Source: Meloidogyne chitwoodi (lineage: Eukaryota; Nematoda; Chromadorea; Rhabditida; Meloidogynidae). From it: a DNA stretch of 64,000 nt. The notes below the pieces were generated by a model. It was not told where the DNA came from and did not search any database. It saw only the letters and a list, made by a program, of their open reading frames with translations. This document shows, piece by piece, positions 36,888 to 49,819 of this stretch. The stretch spans positions 1,488,001 to 1,552,000 of the forward strand of contig JACZZP010000013.1 of the NCBI GenBank assembly GCA_015183035.1. Direction: 5' to 3'. Numbering within the stretch: position 1 is the first letter of the stretch; each line of letters begins with the position of its first letter. The position numbers and the translations under genes are program-made.

Positions 36888-37454
36888 TCAGTGACAAAAA
36901 ATGCAGCGAAGAAGATTCACAAAAGCACTAATTATAATCAAAATAACAAAAAGTGCAATAAGAAAAACGGCCCAATCCTTAAAAATAAATTTTATTTTAA
37001 TTTAAAAAAATAATAGGAAATATTCTTGATCTTATATAATAATTTTAAATTAAAGACTAGTAAAATAAAGTAAAAATAGATAAAAATATAATAAATTCAA
37101 AAAATATATCATTTTTATTAAATTATTATTTAATTTAAAATAAATAAAAAAGTAAACCTGAATTCGGAAACAACAATTTGTATTAAGCTCTCCACAGCAA
37201 CGAAAGTAGAAAAGCCAATTAGACTCTGGACAACGTTCACCTACAACAGGCAATGGACAAGCATATGAACCACGACTAAATTAAAATTAAAATATAAAAT
37301 TTAAAAAAAAGAGAATATACTTAATATAAAAAAGATCCATGTCTTTAATATCATTCCAAATGTCTCGTTGTTCAGCCGAGGTCGTAGAACTTGAAGAGTA
37401 AAAAATAAACAAAATTGTCAAAAAAAATGCTGGGAATTTATAAGAAAGCAACAT
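36888..37454 (-). CDS. Small secreted-type single-pass membrane protein, Cys-rich
   Basis: Three exons on the minus strand: 37454-37321, 37275-37158 and 36977-36888; phases join, giving 113 aa. A hydrophobic signal peptide (about residues 1-26, ending near SSTTSA) leads to a short ectodomain with cysteines in CPLPVVGERCPESNW, FRCCGELNTNCCFRIQ. A transmembrane helix (about 85-105) starts at DWAVFLIALF, and a tiny tail ends CIFCH. The CC..CC pattern just before a membrane helix recalls Shisa-like and other small nematode Cys-rich membrane proteins, but I cannot name the family. It lies head-to-head with csn-2, 952 bp apart. Type I topology is inferred. Confidence 0.7.
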
Positions 37455-38406
37455 TGCACAAAATTGAAATATAAAATTGTTTTAAATTATGCAAAAATCT
37501 TTAAAAAATAAAATAAAATTATTTGATCACAAAATGTAAAGAAAATGGCTGATATATAGCTATGTTAAAAAAAAAGAGAAAGAACCGGTTAGAGAAAATG
37601 AAAGAAAAATGACTTAACGCTTTTTTGCGAATAAATATTGATAAAGTTTATTAAATATTTTTTGTTTATTCAAGGTTACTTTAAAAGATTTATATGAACG
37701 CAATTTATGCTAAAGAATTTTTGAAAAAAATATATGATTTGCTCAAAAACAGCACGCTAAGGTGTGCACAAAATCGTTCTTGATGTGCACAAAAATTATT
37801 TTACAACGCGTAAAAACGCAAAAAATAAAAAAGACAATTAGCTAGAGAAAACTCCCTTGTGCGCTAAACAAAAGTTACCCTATCTTTTATTTCATTGCGT
37901 TGACTTTTTCTCTGCAGTCTTCCTATAATACTCTATCATTTTCTCCTTCTCTTACTTTTTTTCATTTTGGAAAATGGTTGAAAGACCAACGGGACGGAAT
38001 GGTCAGGCATAAAAACTGAAAAGGTTTTGAAGCCTAAACCTTTAGGATTTCAAATTTTAGAGTCTCAACTTCAAAAGGTTTTCTAACTTTATTTATCACT
38101 AAAATTCCTTTTTATTTTATCTTAACCAAATATTTAGATGTATAAACACTTATGCATTAAAGGTTTATGATCTAAACATCAAAAAATTAGAATTAGAAAT
38201 AATTATAATTTAAATTTTTATACTCTAATTCATTTTACACTTTAAATCAAATCTTGTGAATCCTAAACCCTTGGGTTTGCGACAAAATGTCATGGCCAAA
38301 ATGGTCATAAGACTAATTTTAACACTGTTTTGCCTTGTTTATTATTGTTGGAAATAAAGCTCGTAATATTTTTTCCGTTTTTAATTGTTTTTAATTTAAA
38401 ATAAAA
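37455..38406. other. Divergent promoter region
   Basis: Lies between the start codons of the 113-aa protein (-) and csn-2 (+), so it should hold both promoters. CCTAAACCTTTAGG-like short inverted motifs occur near 38035 and again (CCTAAACCCTTGGG) near 38265. No gene seen. Confidence 0.4.
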
Positions 38407-40235
38407 ATGAGTGATTATGATATGGATGATGAGGACTATGGCTTGGTAATTAAAATGTTTAACAATTTTTTGAAAGATTTAAAAAAATTATAGCAATATT
38501 CTGACGATTCTGGAAGTGAACCAGATGTTGCTTTGGAGAATCAATATTATGCAGCAAAGGCTTTAAAATCAGAAGAAAATCAATCAGCAGCTTTGGATTC
38601 TTTTAAGCGTGTTCTTGAATTAGAAACTGAAAAGGGTGATTGGGGATTTAAAGCTTTAAAGCAAATGATGAAACTTACATTTTCTATAGTATAATTATTT
38701 TTTTTTATTAATTTCCTGAATTTAAAAAAAATCTTTAGTCATGATATTTTTTAGTAAATAATGGATAGCCAATGGTTTATCACAAATTTGTTCATTTAAC
38801 TTTATCAGGGACCTCAACTAATATTCTAAGAATTGGGAATATTACTCTATTTTCTTTTAATTTATCCTTTTTAGGGAAGATTTGAGCAAATGTTATCACA
38901 CTATAAACAATTGCTTACTTATATTCGTTCTGCAGTAACTAAAAATTATGCTGAAAAGTCTATTAATTCAATTCTTGATCATATATCTGGTTCTAATAAT
39001 ACAGAATTACTTCAACAATTTTATCAAATAACTCTTGATGCTCTTAAGGTTTTTATAAATTTATTAAAATTTTATTTTAAAAATTTTAGGAAGCTAGAAA
39101 TGAGAGGCTTTGGTTTAAAACTAACACAAAACTTGGCAAACTTTATTTTGATATGAAAGAGTTTGATAAGCTTAAACAAGTACTTAAACAGTTGAGAAAT
39201 TCTTGTCAGGTTTAAAATAAAATAATTTTAAATTAAAAAATAAAGAAAAATTTAGACTGAAACTGGTGAAGATGATCAAAAGAAAGGAACTCAACTTTTG
39301 GAAATTTATGCATTAGAAATTCAAATGTATACAGAACAAAAAAATAATAAAGCTTTACAGCAACTTTATGACCAATCTATCCATGTAAAGAGTGCAATTC
39401 CTCATCCTCTTATTATGGGCACAATACGCGGTTGTGAAATTAATTTTATTTAGATAATAAAAATAAATTTTTAGAGTGTGGTGGAAAAATGCATTTAAGA
39501 AATGGTTGGTAATTTTTTCTGCAATTTTAAAATTAATATAAAAAAATTAAGCTGAATTTGACAGGGCTCATACTGATTTTTTTGAAGCTTTTAAAAATTA
39601 TGATGAAAGTGGATCTTCTCGGCGAATACTTTGTTTGAAATATTTGGTATTGGCGAATATGGTATTTAATTTTTAAATATTTTTTTAACAAAAAAAACAT
39701 TTTTAGCTTATGAAGTCAGATATTAATCCGTTTGACAGTCAAGAAACAAAAGCATTTAAAGATGAGCCAGAAATTCTGGCAATGACACAAATGGTTGCTG
39801 CTTACCAGCAAAATGATATTCAACGATTTGAACAGATTTTGGAAGCTAATAGAGCATCTGTAATGAATGATCCATTTATTCGTGAACATATTGAAGAACT
39901 TTTAGCTAATATTCGAACTGAAGTAAATAAATTTAAAAAATTAATAAAATCTTCTTTTTTTTCAGGTTCTTTTACGACTTATAAAACCTTATGTTTGTAT
40001 TCGTCTTTCATATTTAGCTGAAGAATTGCATATTGACCAAAAAGAAATTGTTCGGCTTTTAGTTGAAATAATACATGACAGGCGAAGAGATTTGAAAATT
40101 GATCAAGTTAATCAAACAGTTGTTAAAATTGGACATGATAAAGAATTATTAAATACTGGACGGGCACAAGCAATGAATAAAGTTTGTGAACAATTGGAGA
40201 ATTTAACTAAAATAATTGTTGAAAAATGTATTTAA
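38407..40235 (+). CDS. csn-2: COP9 signalosome subunit 2
   Basis: Nine exons: 38407-38445, 38494-38688, 38875-39048, 39090-39209, 39256-39430, 39475-39504, 39552-39661, 39707-39922, 39966-40235. Sum 1329 bases, 442 aa, the same length as human CSN2 (443). Strong blocks along the whole protein: [94 protein letters not shown] and [19 protein letters not shown]-like repeats precede a C-terminal PCI/winged-helix domain from about residue 300. The COP9 signalosome removes NEDD8 from cullins. The 30-nt sixth exon is clear from protein alignment. A helicase gene starts 244 bp downstream on the same strand. Confidence 0.95.
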
Positions 40236-40479
40236 TTAAATTTGTTTTTTGATTTATTAATGATGTATCTATTTATTTATTAAAGTTAATATTAAAAAAA
40301 TACATTATTTTAATACATACCTATATTATGTTTAAATGTTTTTCTCTTGATTGTTTTCTTATTTTATTTAAAATTATATTAATATGATTTTTCTAATAAA
40401 TTATATACCTAATTATGTAAATATTATATTTTGAATTTATTTCTTTGTTTATTTTTTAGAGAAATTAAAAATATGTAAA
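40236..40479 (+). promoter_or_regulatory. Short spacer csn-2 / DRH helicase, possible operon junction
   Basis: 244 bp separate two same-strand genes. It holds AT-rich 3' UTR-like sequence and then a clean acceptor (TTTATTTTTTAG, ending about 40459), some 20 bases before the helicase ATG. Spacing and acceptor resemble nematode operon junctions resolved by trans-splicing, but this is an inference. Confidence 0.4.
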
Positions 40480-43400
40480 ATGCCAATCTTAAAAGTTGAA
40501 CAACAACATAATTTATTGGACTTATATTCTGAAGAAATTTGTGCACGTATTTCACAAAATTTAAGTGTTGAAGGACTTGGACCACTTAAAGAATTTTTAC
40601 ATGAAGAGAATTTAACTTTACTTCTATCCTCTAGCAACTCAATTTTAGGTTTTTAATTTATAATAAGAATTAAAGATAATTAAAAAAAATAAAATTTAAG
40701 GCCAGGGTGGGTTAAAAGATGAAAATAATGAAAAAAGCAGTGTGCAAAGTTCTGAGGATAGTGATCAGGTTGAAATATTTTTTTCTAATTGCTTAAAACT
40801 TGCTTAAGAGAGGGATTCCATACTCACTTTTTTTAATAAAAATTTTTTGGAATTGGAAAAATTAAAAAAAAAATTCTCAAATTATGTATATGCCTTTTAT
40901 TATTATTTTTGAATAAAAATTTTAGGAAGAAGAGGAAAAGGAAAAAATTGCTAGAGCAAAACGTTTAGTAATTGCTACAAATATTTGGAAAGAAATAACT
41001 TCTTCAGCTTTACGTTCCAGACTTTACCAAGGAGTTCTTGAATTTATTCGACAAAGTTTTTTTAATAATAATATTTAAATATTTTTTTTTTATTTTTAGT
41101 TGATGAAGAATTACATAAATCTATTTGTGTTGAGGCATATACAACAGAATTTATTGCTGGATTTTCTAAATTACTTAATCATTCACCTGCACTTGTTGGA
41201 TTTATTAATGGAGGTTTTTTATTTTTTTTTAATTATTGAAAAAATCTTTTTAAAAAAAGATGGACAAATTATTGATGAAACAGAAAAAAAGAAACGTTGG
41301 CACCAATTCTCAGAAAATTTAAAGGCAAATGTAGATGGATTTGGTGTTCTTGTAGATCCACTATGGAAACGTATTCAATCTGACACTGTCGATACAAAAA
41401 GGTATTTTGTATTTTTTTCACTTTTACCAACAAAAATTTATTTTTTTAGAGCATCAAAAATTCTTTTACGTTCAATTCCTGTTTTAAACATTAATGGTTA
41501 TGAATATATTCTTTTTGCTGTAACAAAATGTGACTTTTCAAATGCCAAATTTGTAGAAGGAATTTACCCCGATTTTTTTTCTGAATATGGTAAACATATT
41601 TTTTTAATTAATTAAATTATTTTTGAAGAATATATCAAAACATCTGCTTCTAATCATCATAATTATTTTTATGTAGTTAGACAAAATGATAATATATCTG
41701 CAATTATTGAAATGGCTATGAAAAATGATGTTCCTCCTCCTGGTGCTAATATTTTTAATGCACGTCTTGGAAATATTCCACAAATACATGTTAGAGCTTG
41801 TAATATTGATACTTGTCAAGGTATTCTTTTTTCTTTTATAAAGATTTTTTTATTAATATAAATTTGGAATAATTGTAAAAATATTTTATAATTTTATTTT
41901 AAGAATTTCCATTAAATCTTCGCCCTTATCAAAAAGAATTGGTGAATGAAGCAGTGGCAGGTAAAAATGTTATAATTTGTGCACCTACTGGTTCCGGAAA
42001 AACAATTGTTGGAGCATATATAATTCGAGAACATTTATTTAATGCCTTACAGAAGAATCAAAAAGCAAAAGTTTTTTTATTTATTTGTTAAAAAAATATT
42101 TTAAAAAATTTAAAGGCTTGTTTTGTGGTTCCAACAGCTTCTCTTGTCACTCAACAAAAACGGCTTTTTTCCAAATATATTGGACATTTTGCAAAAGTTT
42201 TTATAAAAATATTTTTAAATTTTAAAATAATATTTTTTAAGGTTAGAGGTCTTTCAGGGTTAGGAAAAACTATGGCATTAAATAATCCAATTAAAATTAT
42301 TATTGAATATGCTGATATTATTGTTATAACACCACAACTTTTAATGTAATTTTAATTTAAAATATATTTTTTTATTTAAAAGATATTAATAATTTAATAA
42401 AAATAAATTTAAATATTAAATAAAACTTGAAAATTTTTTTAGTAATGAATTGGAACGTATTTGTACAGAAATTGACCAATCTTCTTTTATTCCTTTTACT
42501 TTGGATATTTTTACTCTTATAATTTTTGATGAAACTCATCATTCAAAAGATGATCATCCTTATAATGTTTTAATGAAAAATTATCATGAGATGAAATTAA
42601 CTGGGGCATATAAAGATAAATTACCTCAGGTTTTTTTTATTTAAATTTTATAAAAAAAATTTATTTATTAAAAATAAAAGATTATTGGAATGACAGCTTC
42701 ATTAGGTATTGGGGGTTCTGTTTCAAAAAATTTGGATGAAGCTGTTCGTTATACATTAGAAATTTGTGCAAATATGAATGCTCAATGGATTTCTTGTATT
42801 CGTAAATATAAGGATAGTTTACGTTCATTTATGCCTATTGTTTCTGAAGAAGTTAATTTTGTACAACAATTAAATGATTGTGGATTTTTATGGGCTTTGA
42901 CTACACAAATTGATAAAATTAAAACATTTATGAATGAAATTCCTGAAGGTTTTTTTAAATTATTTAAAAACTAGGAAAGAGAATTTCTCTCTCTCTCTCT
43001 TTAAATTTAAATAAATGTCAAAAAGCTTTAAACTTTAAAATGGATCAGATTTCTCTTTATTTTTATTTTTCTTTCTAACCATTTTTTAACTTATTATAAA
43101 GAATATTATTAAATTAAAATATATTAATTAAAAATACATAATTTATTTTTCTAGTAAAACAAAAAGAAGTTTCTATAGCTCTAAATGACCAAAATTCACG
43201 AGATCCACTTGTACAAGGATTTGAAGCTTGGCTTGGTGCATTAAAACAAAAGTTTGTAAAATTATTAATTTATATTTACATATATTTTTTTTAGTTTTAT
43301 AAAAACTACTTCAACACTTTCTGACGAATCTCGTTCTCGTTTAATGTTTTGTGTTGAACAATTATTAATTTTTTATAATGCAATTATTTGGTTAAAATTG

Positions 43401-45273
43401 TTTGGTCCAAAAGTTGCTTTTAATTATATTAAAAAAGCAGAAATTGATAAATTATTATCAAAATTTGCAACAGAATCCCAAATGAATAAAGAAATAAATC
43501 AATGGATGTTAAACTTACAAAATATTGTTAATGAAAAAGGAATAGATAAACAAAATAGTGCTCTTTTAGATCGACTAATTTTGTAAAAATTTAAATATTT
43601 TTTTAGATTATTTATCTTAAAATTATATTATAATTTTAAGGATTTTAAATGAACAATTTCAAACTGATAGTAACAGTCGTGTACTTGTATTTTGTCAACA
43701 AAGGGATCATTGTGAAAAACTTTCAACACTTTTAAATGAACAAACAAAATATAGAACAGATTTCTTTACAGGTTAAATTAAAAAAATATTTTTCTAATTT
43801 TTAAAATTTTTTCAGGACAAGCAAGTCGAGAAGAAGGGGGGCAAAATGCTAGAATACAAAAGGCCAAATTAGACGATTTTTCACGAGGTGAAATAAAAAT
43901 TCTTTGTGCAACAACGGTAGCTGAAGAAGGAATTGACATTTCTGCTTGTAATTTAATTGTTCAATATAATTATGTAACAAATGAAATTGCTCGAGTTCAA
44001 AGAAGGGTTTATTTATTTTTTAGATTTAAAATAAAATATACATTTTTTAGGGTCGTTGTAGAGCTAAAGGTGCACGTGCATTATTGCTTACCTGTGAAAT
44101 AAATATAAAAGAAAAAGAAGAACAAAATGCTCTTCGTGAACGTTTAATGGATTCTGCATTAGAAGAATTATCTAAATGGTCACCAACATCTTTTAAATTA
44201 AGGGTTTGTATTTTTTTACTTATAATATTAATTTTAAAAAGTTTGAATATGAACTTGGTAATTTTAGTGAGACCAAAAATAATTTTATTTTTTTAAGGTC
44301 GAAGATCTTGTTCAAGAATTAAATAAAAAAAGAAAAGAAAGTGAAGCATTAGAAATTGAAAAAAGAATGGAGAGACGTAAACAAGACAATTTATTTAAAA
44401 TTGTTTGCAGGTATAAAAATTGTTTTATACTACTTTTATTTTTTGTAGTTCATGTAGTAAATTCCTTGGAATGTCAACAAAAATAGTTTTGGTAGGATCA
44501 ATGTATGTTATTGTTGATAAAGAATTTTGGAGACGAACGAAGGGTTGTTCTTCTGAATTACCCCCAGAAAAAGCACAAGGACGTGAATGTAAAGGAAGTA
44601 TGCCTCATATTGGTGAAGTTAGTATTATTTAAAATAAATATTTTTAAAAGAATTATAAAATTTTAATTATATTTTAGTTAAAATTAATTTTTTTGACATT
44701 AGATTAAATTTACCTAATCAATTTCCAGTCATTTCGTCAAAATAAAATAATTATATTTTTAGCCTATAGAAAAAGAATATTTCCTTTTTCTTTTATTTTA
44801 TTGTTAGTTTTTTTTAAATTATTACTTTTCAGCATCGATGTTCTTGTAATCAAAAATTGGGTAGAATAATTCAATATAAAGGAGGAATTCTTCTTCCAAA
44901 TTTGAATGTTGATAGTTTGTTTTTTTAATTTTTTTTATATTCAAATTTTATTTTTTCTATTTAAGGAATAGTATTTATTCGTTGTACTTCTGATGGTATT
45001 GAAACAAAAGATGAGAGAGTGAAAGAAAGGAAATGGGGAAAAGTTTCACAAAATTTGTTTCTAATTGATAAAGGTTTAGAATTTATGGTTTTAATGGGGG
45101 GTAAGACATTCTTTACTCTTATTGAATAAGTAAGGAGTGAGTAGATTTCTTGATTTTTATAAAAAATAGATTCAAGTAAAGGTTATTTTCTTTTAGCAAC
45201 AACTTTACAATTAGTAGAAATGAAAGATGCTCCAGACAAACCTGAGTCTCTGTTAAGAACAGATCTATTATAA
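40480..45273 (+). CDS. RIG-I-like Dicer-related helicase (DRH family)
   Basis: 22 exons: 40480-40648, 40701-40768, 40926-41055, 41100-41213, 41260-41401, 41450-41589, 41629-41820, 41904-42070, 42116-42196, 42242-42345, 42443-42629, 42681-42948, 43155-43251, 43295-43582, 43641-43771, 43816-44006, 44051-44203, 44298-44410, 44449-44617, 44833-44914, 44966-45100, 45197-45273. Sum 3198 bases, 1065 aa; C. elegans DRH proteins are of similar size. An N-terminal region of about 320 residues may be CARD-like. Helicase motifs follow: LRPYQKELV, APTGSGKT (I), FDETHH (II), MTASLG (III), ATTVAEEGIDI (V), VQRRGRCRAKG (VI). A RIG-I-type zinc-binding RNA-end domain closes the protein (CSSC near residue 911, then CSC). 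DRH-1 works with Dicer in antiviral RNAi, DRH-3 in 22G small-RNA synthesis; I cannot tell which this is. Confidence 0.92.
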
Positions 45274-45624
45274 TTATGATTGTATGATTAACTTTAAATA
45301 TTCTAATATCTAATTTAATTTATAATTGTTTGATTTTGGTAAAATAAAGGTTCGTACCTAGAAATTCTGCTCTGGAAGACGAGAAATCAAAAAATTTATA
45401 TTTTGTCGGTATTTTAATTTTTAAAGTTATTATAGAGATAATTCCAGGTAGATTAGAATTAACAGTTTACGAAAACTCAATTTATAAGCTAGTATCAAGA
45501 ACCCCTTATTAAACAAAGATTGAGTCAAAAAATATTTTATAATGATATGATATTACAGAAAATAATACACGTACTTATACTATATTTGAGTGTCATAAAA
45601 TAGGTTTTATACGGATGCAATATA
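45274..45624. other. Spacer between convergent genes
   Basis: 351 bp between the stop codons of the helicase (+) and the kinesin (-). AT-rich; presumably the two 3' UTRs. Nothing else seen. Confidence 0.5.
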
Positions 45625-48600
45625 TTAAGGGGAGCTTTGAAGAAAAGTGGTGTCATGTTCTCGACCTTCTACATCCATGTTCTCGTTTGTGTCAATATCA
45701 AGACGTGCTGTTAACTCCTAAAAAACATAAATTTTATTTAATAATAGTCCAATTGGTTACCTTAATCTCTGATGCTAGTCGAGTGTTATCAGCTCCCTTT
45801 TGGATTGTCAAATCAATCAAATTTCGAAGGATATAAAGCATTTCTTGAGGTATAGCAAAATGACGGGAAAATTGAAACATTAAGGAATCTAAATCTTTTA
45901 CGCTTTCATTGGCATCAGGAAATGCAAGAGTGGATGCACGCCGTGATGTCGGTTCAATGCAAATCTAAAAACATAAATAAGAAATTTTTTTTAGAAATTA
46001 TTAAAAAAAAACTTGTTCATCTTCCAACTCCACAATTGACTTTTGTCCACGCATAATTTCTTCTTGAACATACTCAAGTTTTTGCTGAGTACTTTGCTGT
46101 TCTTCCAAAATTAAAAGACGAACGGAAAGATCTGTTGTGTTTGAATAATTGTCCTGAAGACGTGATAATTCATTACGGAGAATGGTACGCTCACGATACA
46201 TACGCTCTAATGCATGCTCTTCTCGTACTACTGCATTCCGTTTAACTGTGAAACCGTTAATCTGTTAAAAGAATAAAAATTATTTGCTACTATAGTTAAA
46301 TTTTTTACCGCCCGCTCTATTGCATTCCATTGACGTTTGGTACGAATTGGTGTATTTTTTGATTTTGGGGTTTTAGTAGAATAATTTATAGGTGTATAGC
46401 TAAGAGGTTGAGCAGTACAAGAAAGATCATCATTCTATTTAAAAAGTTATAAAATAGAATAAATTAAATAATTTACTTCAACAATATATGTTGCATCCAT
46501 ACTTGATGGAATATGACCTTGTTGAGGTGTTTGACTATCCGCCTTGACTCCACGTTTGGTCTCATAAATAGTCTGGCGACGGATTTGAAGAGCCTAAAAA
46601 TAAGCAAAAAATATTAAATCTCTTTATTTCCTACCTTTTTAGAATCTTTTAATCGTTGGACTTCCTCTGCCTTTCGCCTCAAATTTTCCGTTTTAAGAGC
46701 AGACTCACGCTCTAGTTTTTGTATCTTATTTTGCTGTTTTCTTTGTGTTTTTTCATAGGTGGCAACTTTTTGCGCATTTTCAGATTGAATTTCACGAATT
46801 CTACGATTCTCTTCCTTCAGCCTTTTCATTAATTCTACTTTTTGTCGTTTCATATTTTCAACGTCATTTTTCATTCTAACAACCTCCATTTGATGCCTAT
46901 TTTGTTGTGCTTGCATCTTTTTATTTTCACGTTCTGCTAACTCTATCCGTTTATGTTCCAGACGCATATCAGATAAACGCTTTTCATAATGTTCACGAAC
47001 TTTACTGATTTCTTCCTTTTGTTGTTCGGTTTGTTTCTTAGCCGTCATTTGTCCCAAAACATTGTCACGCTCTGCTTCTGTTGATTGGATTTTCTTACAA
47101 AGCTCTTCCATTTTGTGTTCGAAATCGCGTCGTAATTGATCCAAACGGAGCTGACTCTTTTCTAACTCTTCCACAAGGCGTTCCTTAATGCTAATATCCT
47201 CGTGAAGTTTAGCCAAATCAGAGTGGAGTCGTTCACGACATTCTGCAAAAATGCGAATTTAAAATAATTATGACAATGAGATTTCTCATTTATGAAAGGA
47301 AAACATATATACTACCTAAACTCTGCTTTTCAACAGGGTCATCTTCCACCTCATCTTCATCGCTGTTATCCTCTTCATAAATATTATCAAGGAATCTAAC
47401 ATCTCGGTTCAGTTCTCTATCACTTTTAGCTTCCGCCTCATTTAGTGCCTTCTTATCCGTTTCAATTTCTTCTCTAGCTTGACTAATCAAAGTTTCTGTA
47501 AAAGAAGCTGATTGTGGCTGATTGACATAAGGAGAGCCGTATAAGCTTCCATTAGCTTGATCCCGAAAACGTTGATTTTGTTTGCGGAGTGTTTCATTGG
47601 CCACTTCATATTCAATTATATTTGATCTGAGGTATGATTTTAAAACAGAAAAAAAGAAAAATACTTTAGAGTCTCAATCTCTTCCAAATATCCTTGAATT
47701 AATAAAGACAATTGACTATCCTCGTTTGAAGTTGTCCCATCATTTTCCTTATTCTCCAATAAACCTTTAAATTTACTTAATTCACGTTCTTTTGTCATTT
47801 CCACAATTCTGACATTTAGAATATTATTTTTCTCATCTAATTCTTTCAAAAGGGTTTTCAAACGAGTATTCTCATTCTAAAATTTAAAATTAAGTTTTTA
47901 AAGATTGAAGGCCACGAACCTTTAGATTTTCTGTATATTGATCATTAAACAATTCCTCCCCATCTTCGTTTATTAAACGTTTTCCTTGTTGGTATTCCAA
48001 TAATTGAGATTCAAGTATAGCAATACGAGTACGGAGACCAGTTATTAATTTGGAAGACTTGTCTTGGTTTGCAACAACCTAATATAAGTAACAATAAGAA
48101 AGTCAAAAAAAAAACAAACAAACCTTGTTTTTAATATTTTTGGCCCGATTAGCATAATTTAATGTATTAAGTGTTTCAATAAAATCAACGTCACAGGGAC
48201 TAGCACATGCAATCATTAAAGTTCGACTATTTCCTCCAAGAGAGTCTTGCAACAATCGAGTGAGCTTTGAATCTCGATAGGGGACATGACCGACTTTTCC
48301 ATTACCCAATGCAGAGATTACGTTGCCAAGAGAAAGCTATAATATTAAATTTAATTTAAAATTAAATATTTTGATATTTTACAAGTCCAGAGTTAATGCT
48401 AATCCCTTCTTTCGCACGATCACCAGTTGCACCAGTTCTTTTCAATCTTTCAGAGCCGGCCAGATCAACAAAATGAAATTTAGCATGTAATACCTCCAAT
48501 TCGGTTTTTTGCTTTGGAGATTCATCCTAAACTTAAGAAAAAAATTTTTTTGTAAACAATGAGATAACCCTGATTTTTAATAAATTGCTTATGTTAAATT

Positions 48601-49721
48601 TTAAATCCCAGAATGCTAAATTGTTTAAAATTAATTTTTTTAAGATTTTTAATTTTTGCCTCATTGTCTTCCACCGGTACTACTCTTGTTTGTTTCAATC
48701 TAATAGTAAATATTGCATGTGATCGACTCGACTGCTGATTCATATTTGTTGCAGCAGTTGTTCTATTCAAAGCTCCAGCTTTTAATGCTGACATTATATC
48801 AGTTGCGCTTTTAACAGTTAGCCAAGTAGCTCCTCTAAGACTTATTTCATTTCGAATGGGGTCTTCTTTTATTCGAATGACTGTGTTACGCGTTCGATCT
48901 TTTAAAAGCAAATCGACGATTTCCTCATTATAAAGCTAAAAAATTAAAACTTTTAATTAAAAAATACAAAACCTCAATAAATTGGACATTTAATTCAAAA
49001 GTTGGTTCTACAACTCCAGCTGATTTAGCTGCAAGTCTTCTTTCATCAATTCCATCAAAAAGATGTTTTGCTGCACGTGGTATGATTCCAACGGTCACGT
49101 TAGTGTCCGAATGGAATTGATTAACATCAAAACATGTTCCCATTGTGTATGTTTTTCCACTTCCAGTCTAAACTTAATTTATTTGTTTCAAAATTACACA
49201 TTTGTTTTTATAAATTTTTCTAAAATTATAATTTGTTTCCCAATTTAACCTCATGAAAATTTCACAATTTTTTAAATCGAGCTAAACCTGTCCGTAGGCC
49301 AACACTGTTGCATTATAACCGTCAAATGCACCAACAAGAAGGTTATGTATGCATTGATTGTAGACAATCTCCTGAGTGGATTGGTCAGAAAAAACAAAGT
49401 CTAAAAGAAAAATTGATTAAATTTTTGAAATAAAACTTCTAAATGATTTTTTTTAATGTTTAAGAATATTAAAAAAAAACTTAACATAAAATTAATTACC
49501 ATAAGTGAACGATTTATTACGTCCAATTGTAATCTGTGGTTCATCCTGAGATATAAAAAGGCAAATCTTTTCTTCAGCCGCCTTTTCACGTGTATTTTGT
49601 GGACGAATTCTAAATTTTATTTAAATAAAATTTAAATTTCTATTTTATACCTTACTGCAACAGAAACAGTATTTTTAAGATCACGGCAACGTTGTCGCTG
49701 TTCATCCTCCATAAGTGTCAT
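45625..49721 (-). CDS. klp-12: Kinesin-4 family motor, KIF21/KLP-12
   Basis: 16 exons on the minus strand: 49721-49651, 49609-49500, 49400-49288, 49167-48973, 48935-48660, 48526-48383, 48336-48124, 48078-47920, 47876-47665, 47626-47316, 47242-46635, 46593-46477, 46434-46309, 46261-46013, 45964-45761, 45717-45625. Sum 3201 bases, 1066 aa. The motor head (about 1-360) has [44 protein letters not shown] and [19 protein letters not shown]; the RLKRTGATG block is typical of the KIF21/KIF4 group. The neck and long coiled coils run to about residue 800. KIF21 proteins walk on and restrain growth of microtubule plus ends, notably in axons. No WD40 domain follows, unlike vertebrate KIF21. Exon 5 appears to end at a GC donor. 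Fragments of exons 4-7 recur at 62 kb. Confidence 0.92.
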
Positions 49722-49819
49722 AAATTTTTCAACAAATATTTTTTTTGTCTGATCTTGGTAAAATAAAAAAATATTAAAAACATTGGAACTTAAATAGTAA
49801 ATGGTTTTAAAAGTTAAAA

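Noticed and set aside
42979..43003. CT-repeat tract in a helicase intron
   Set aside because: Only a short simple repeat of about eight CT units; no feature beyond a microsatellite.
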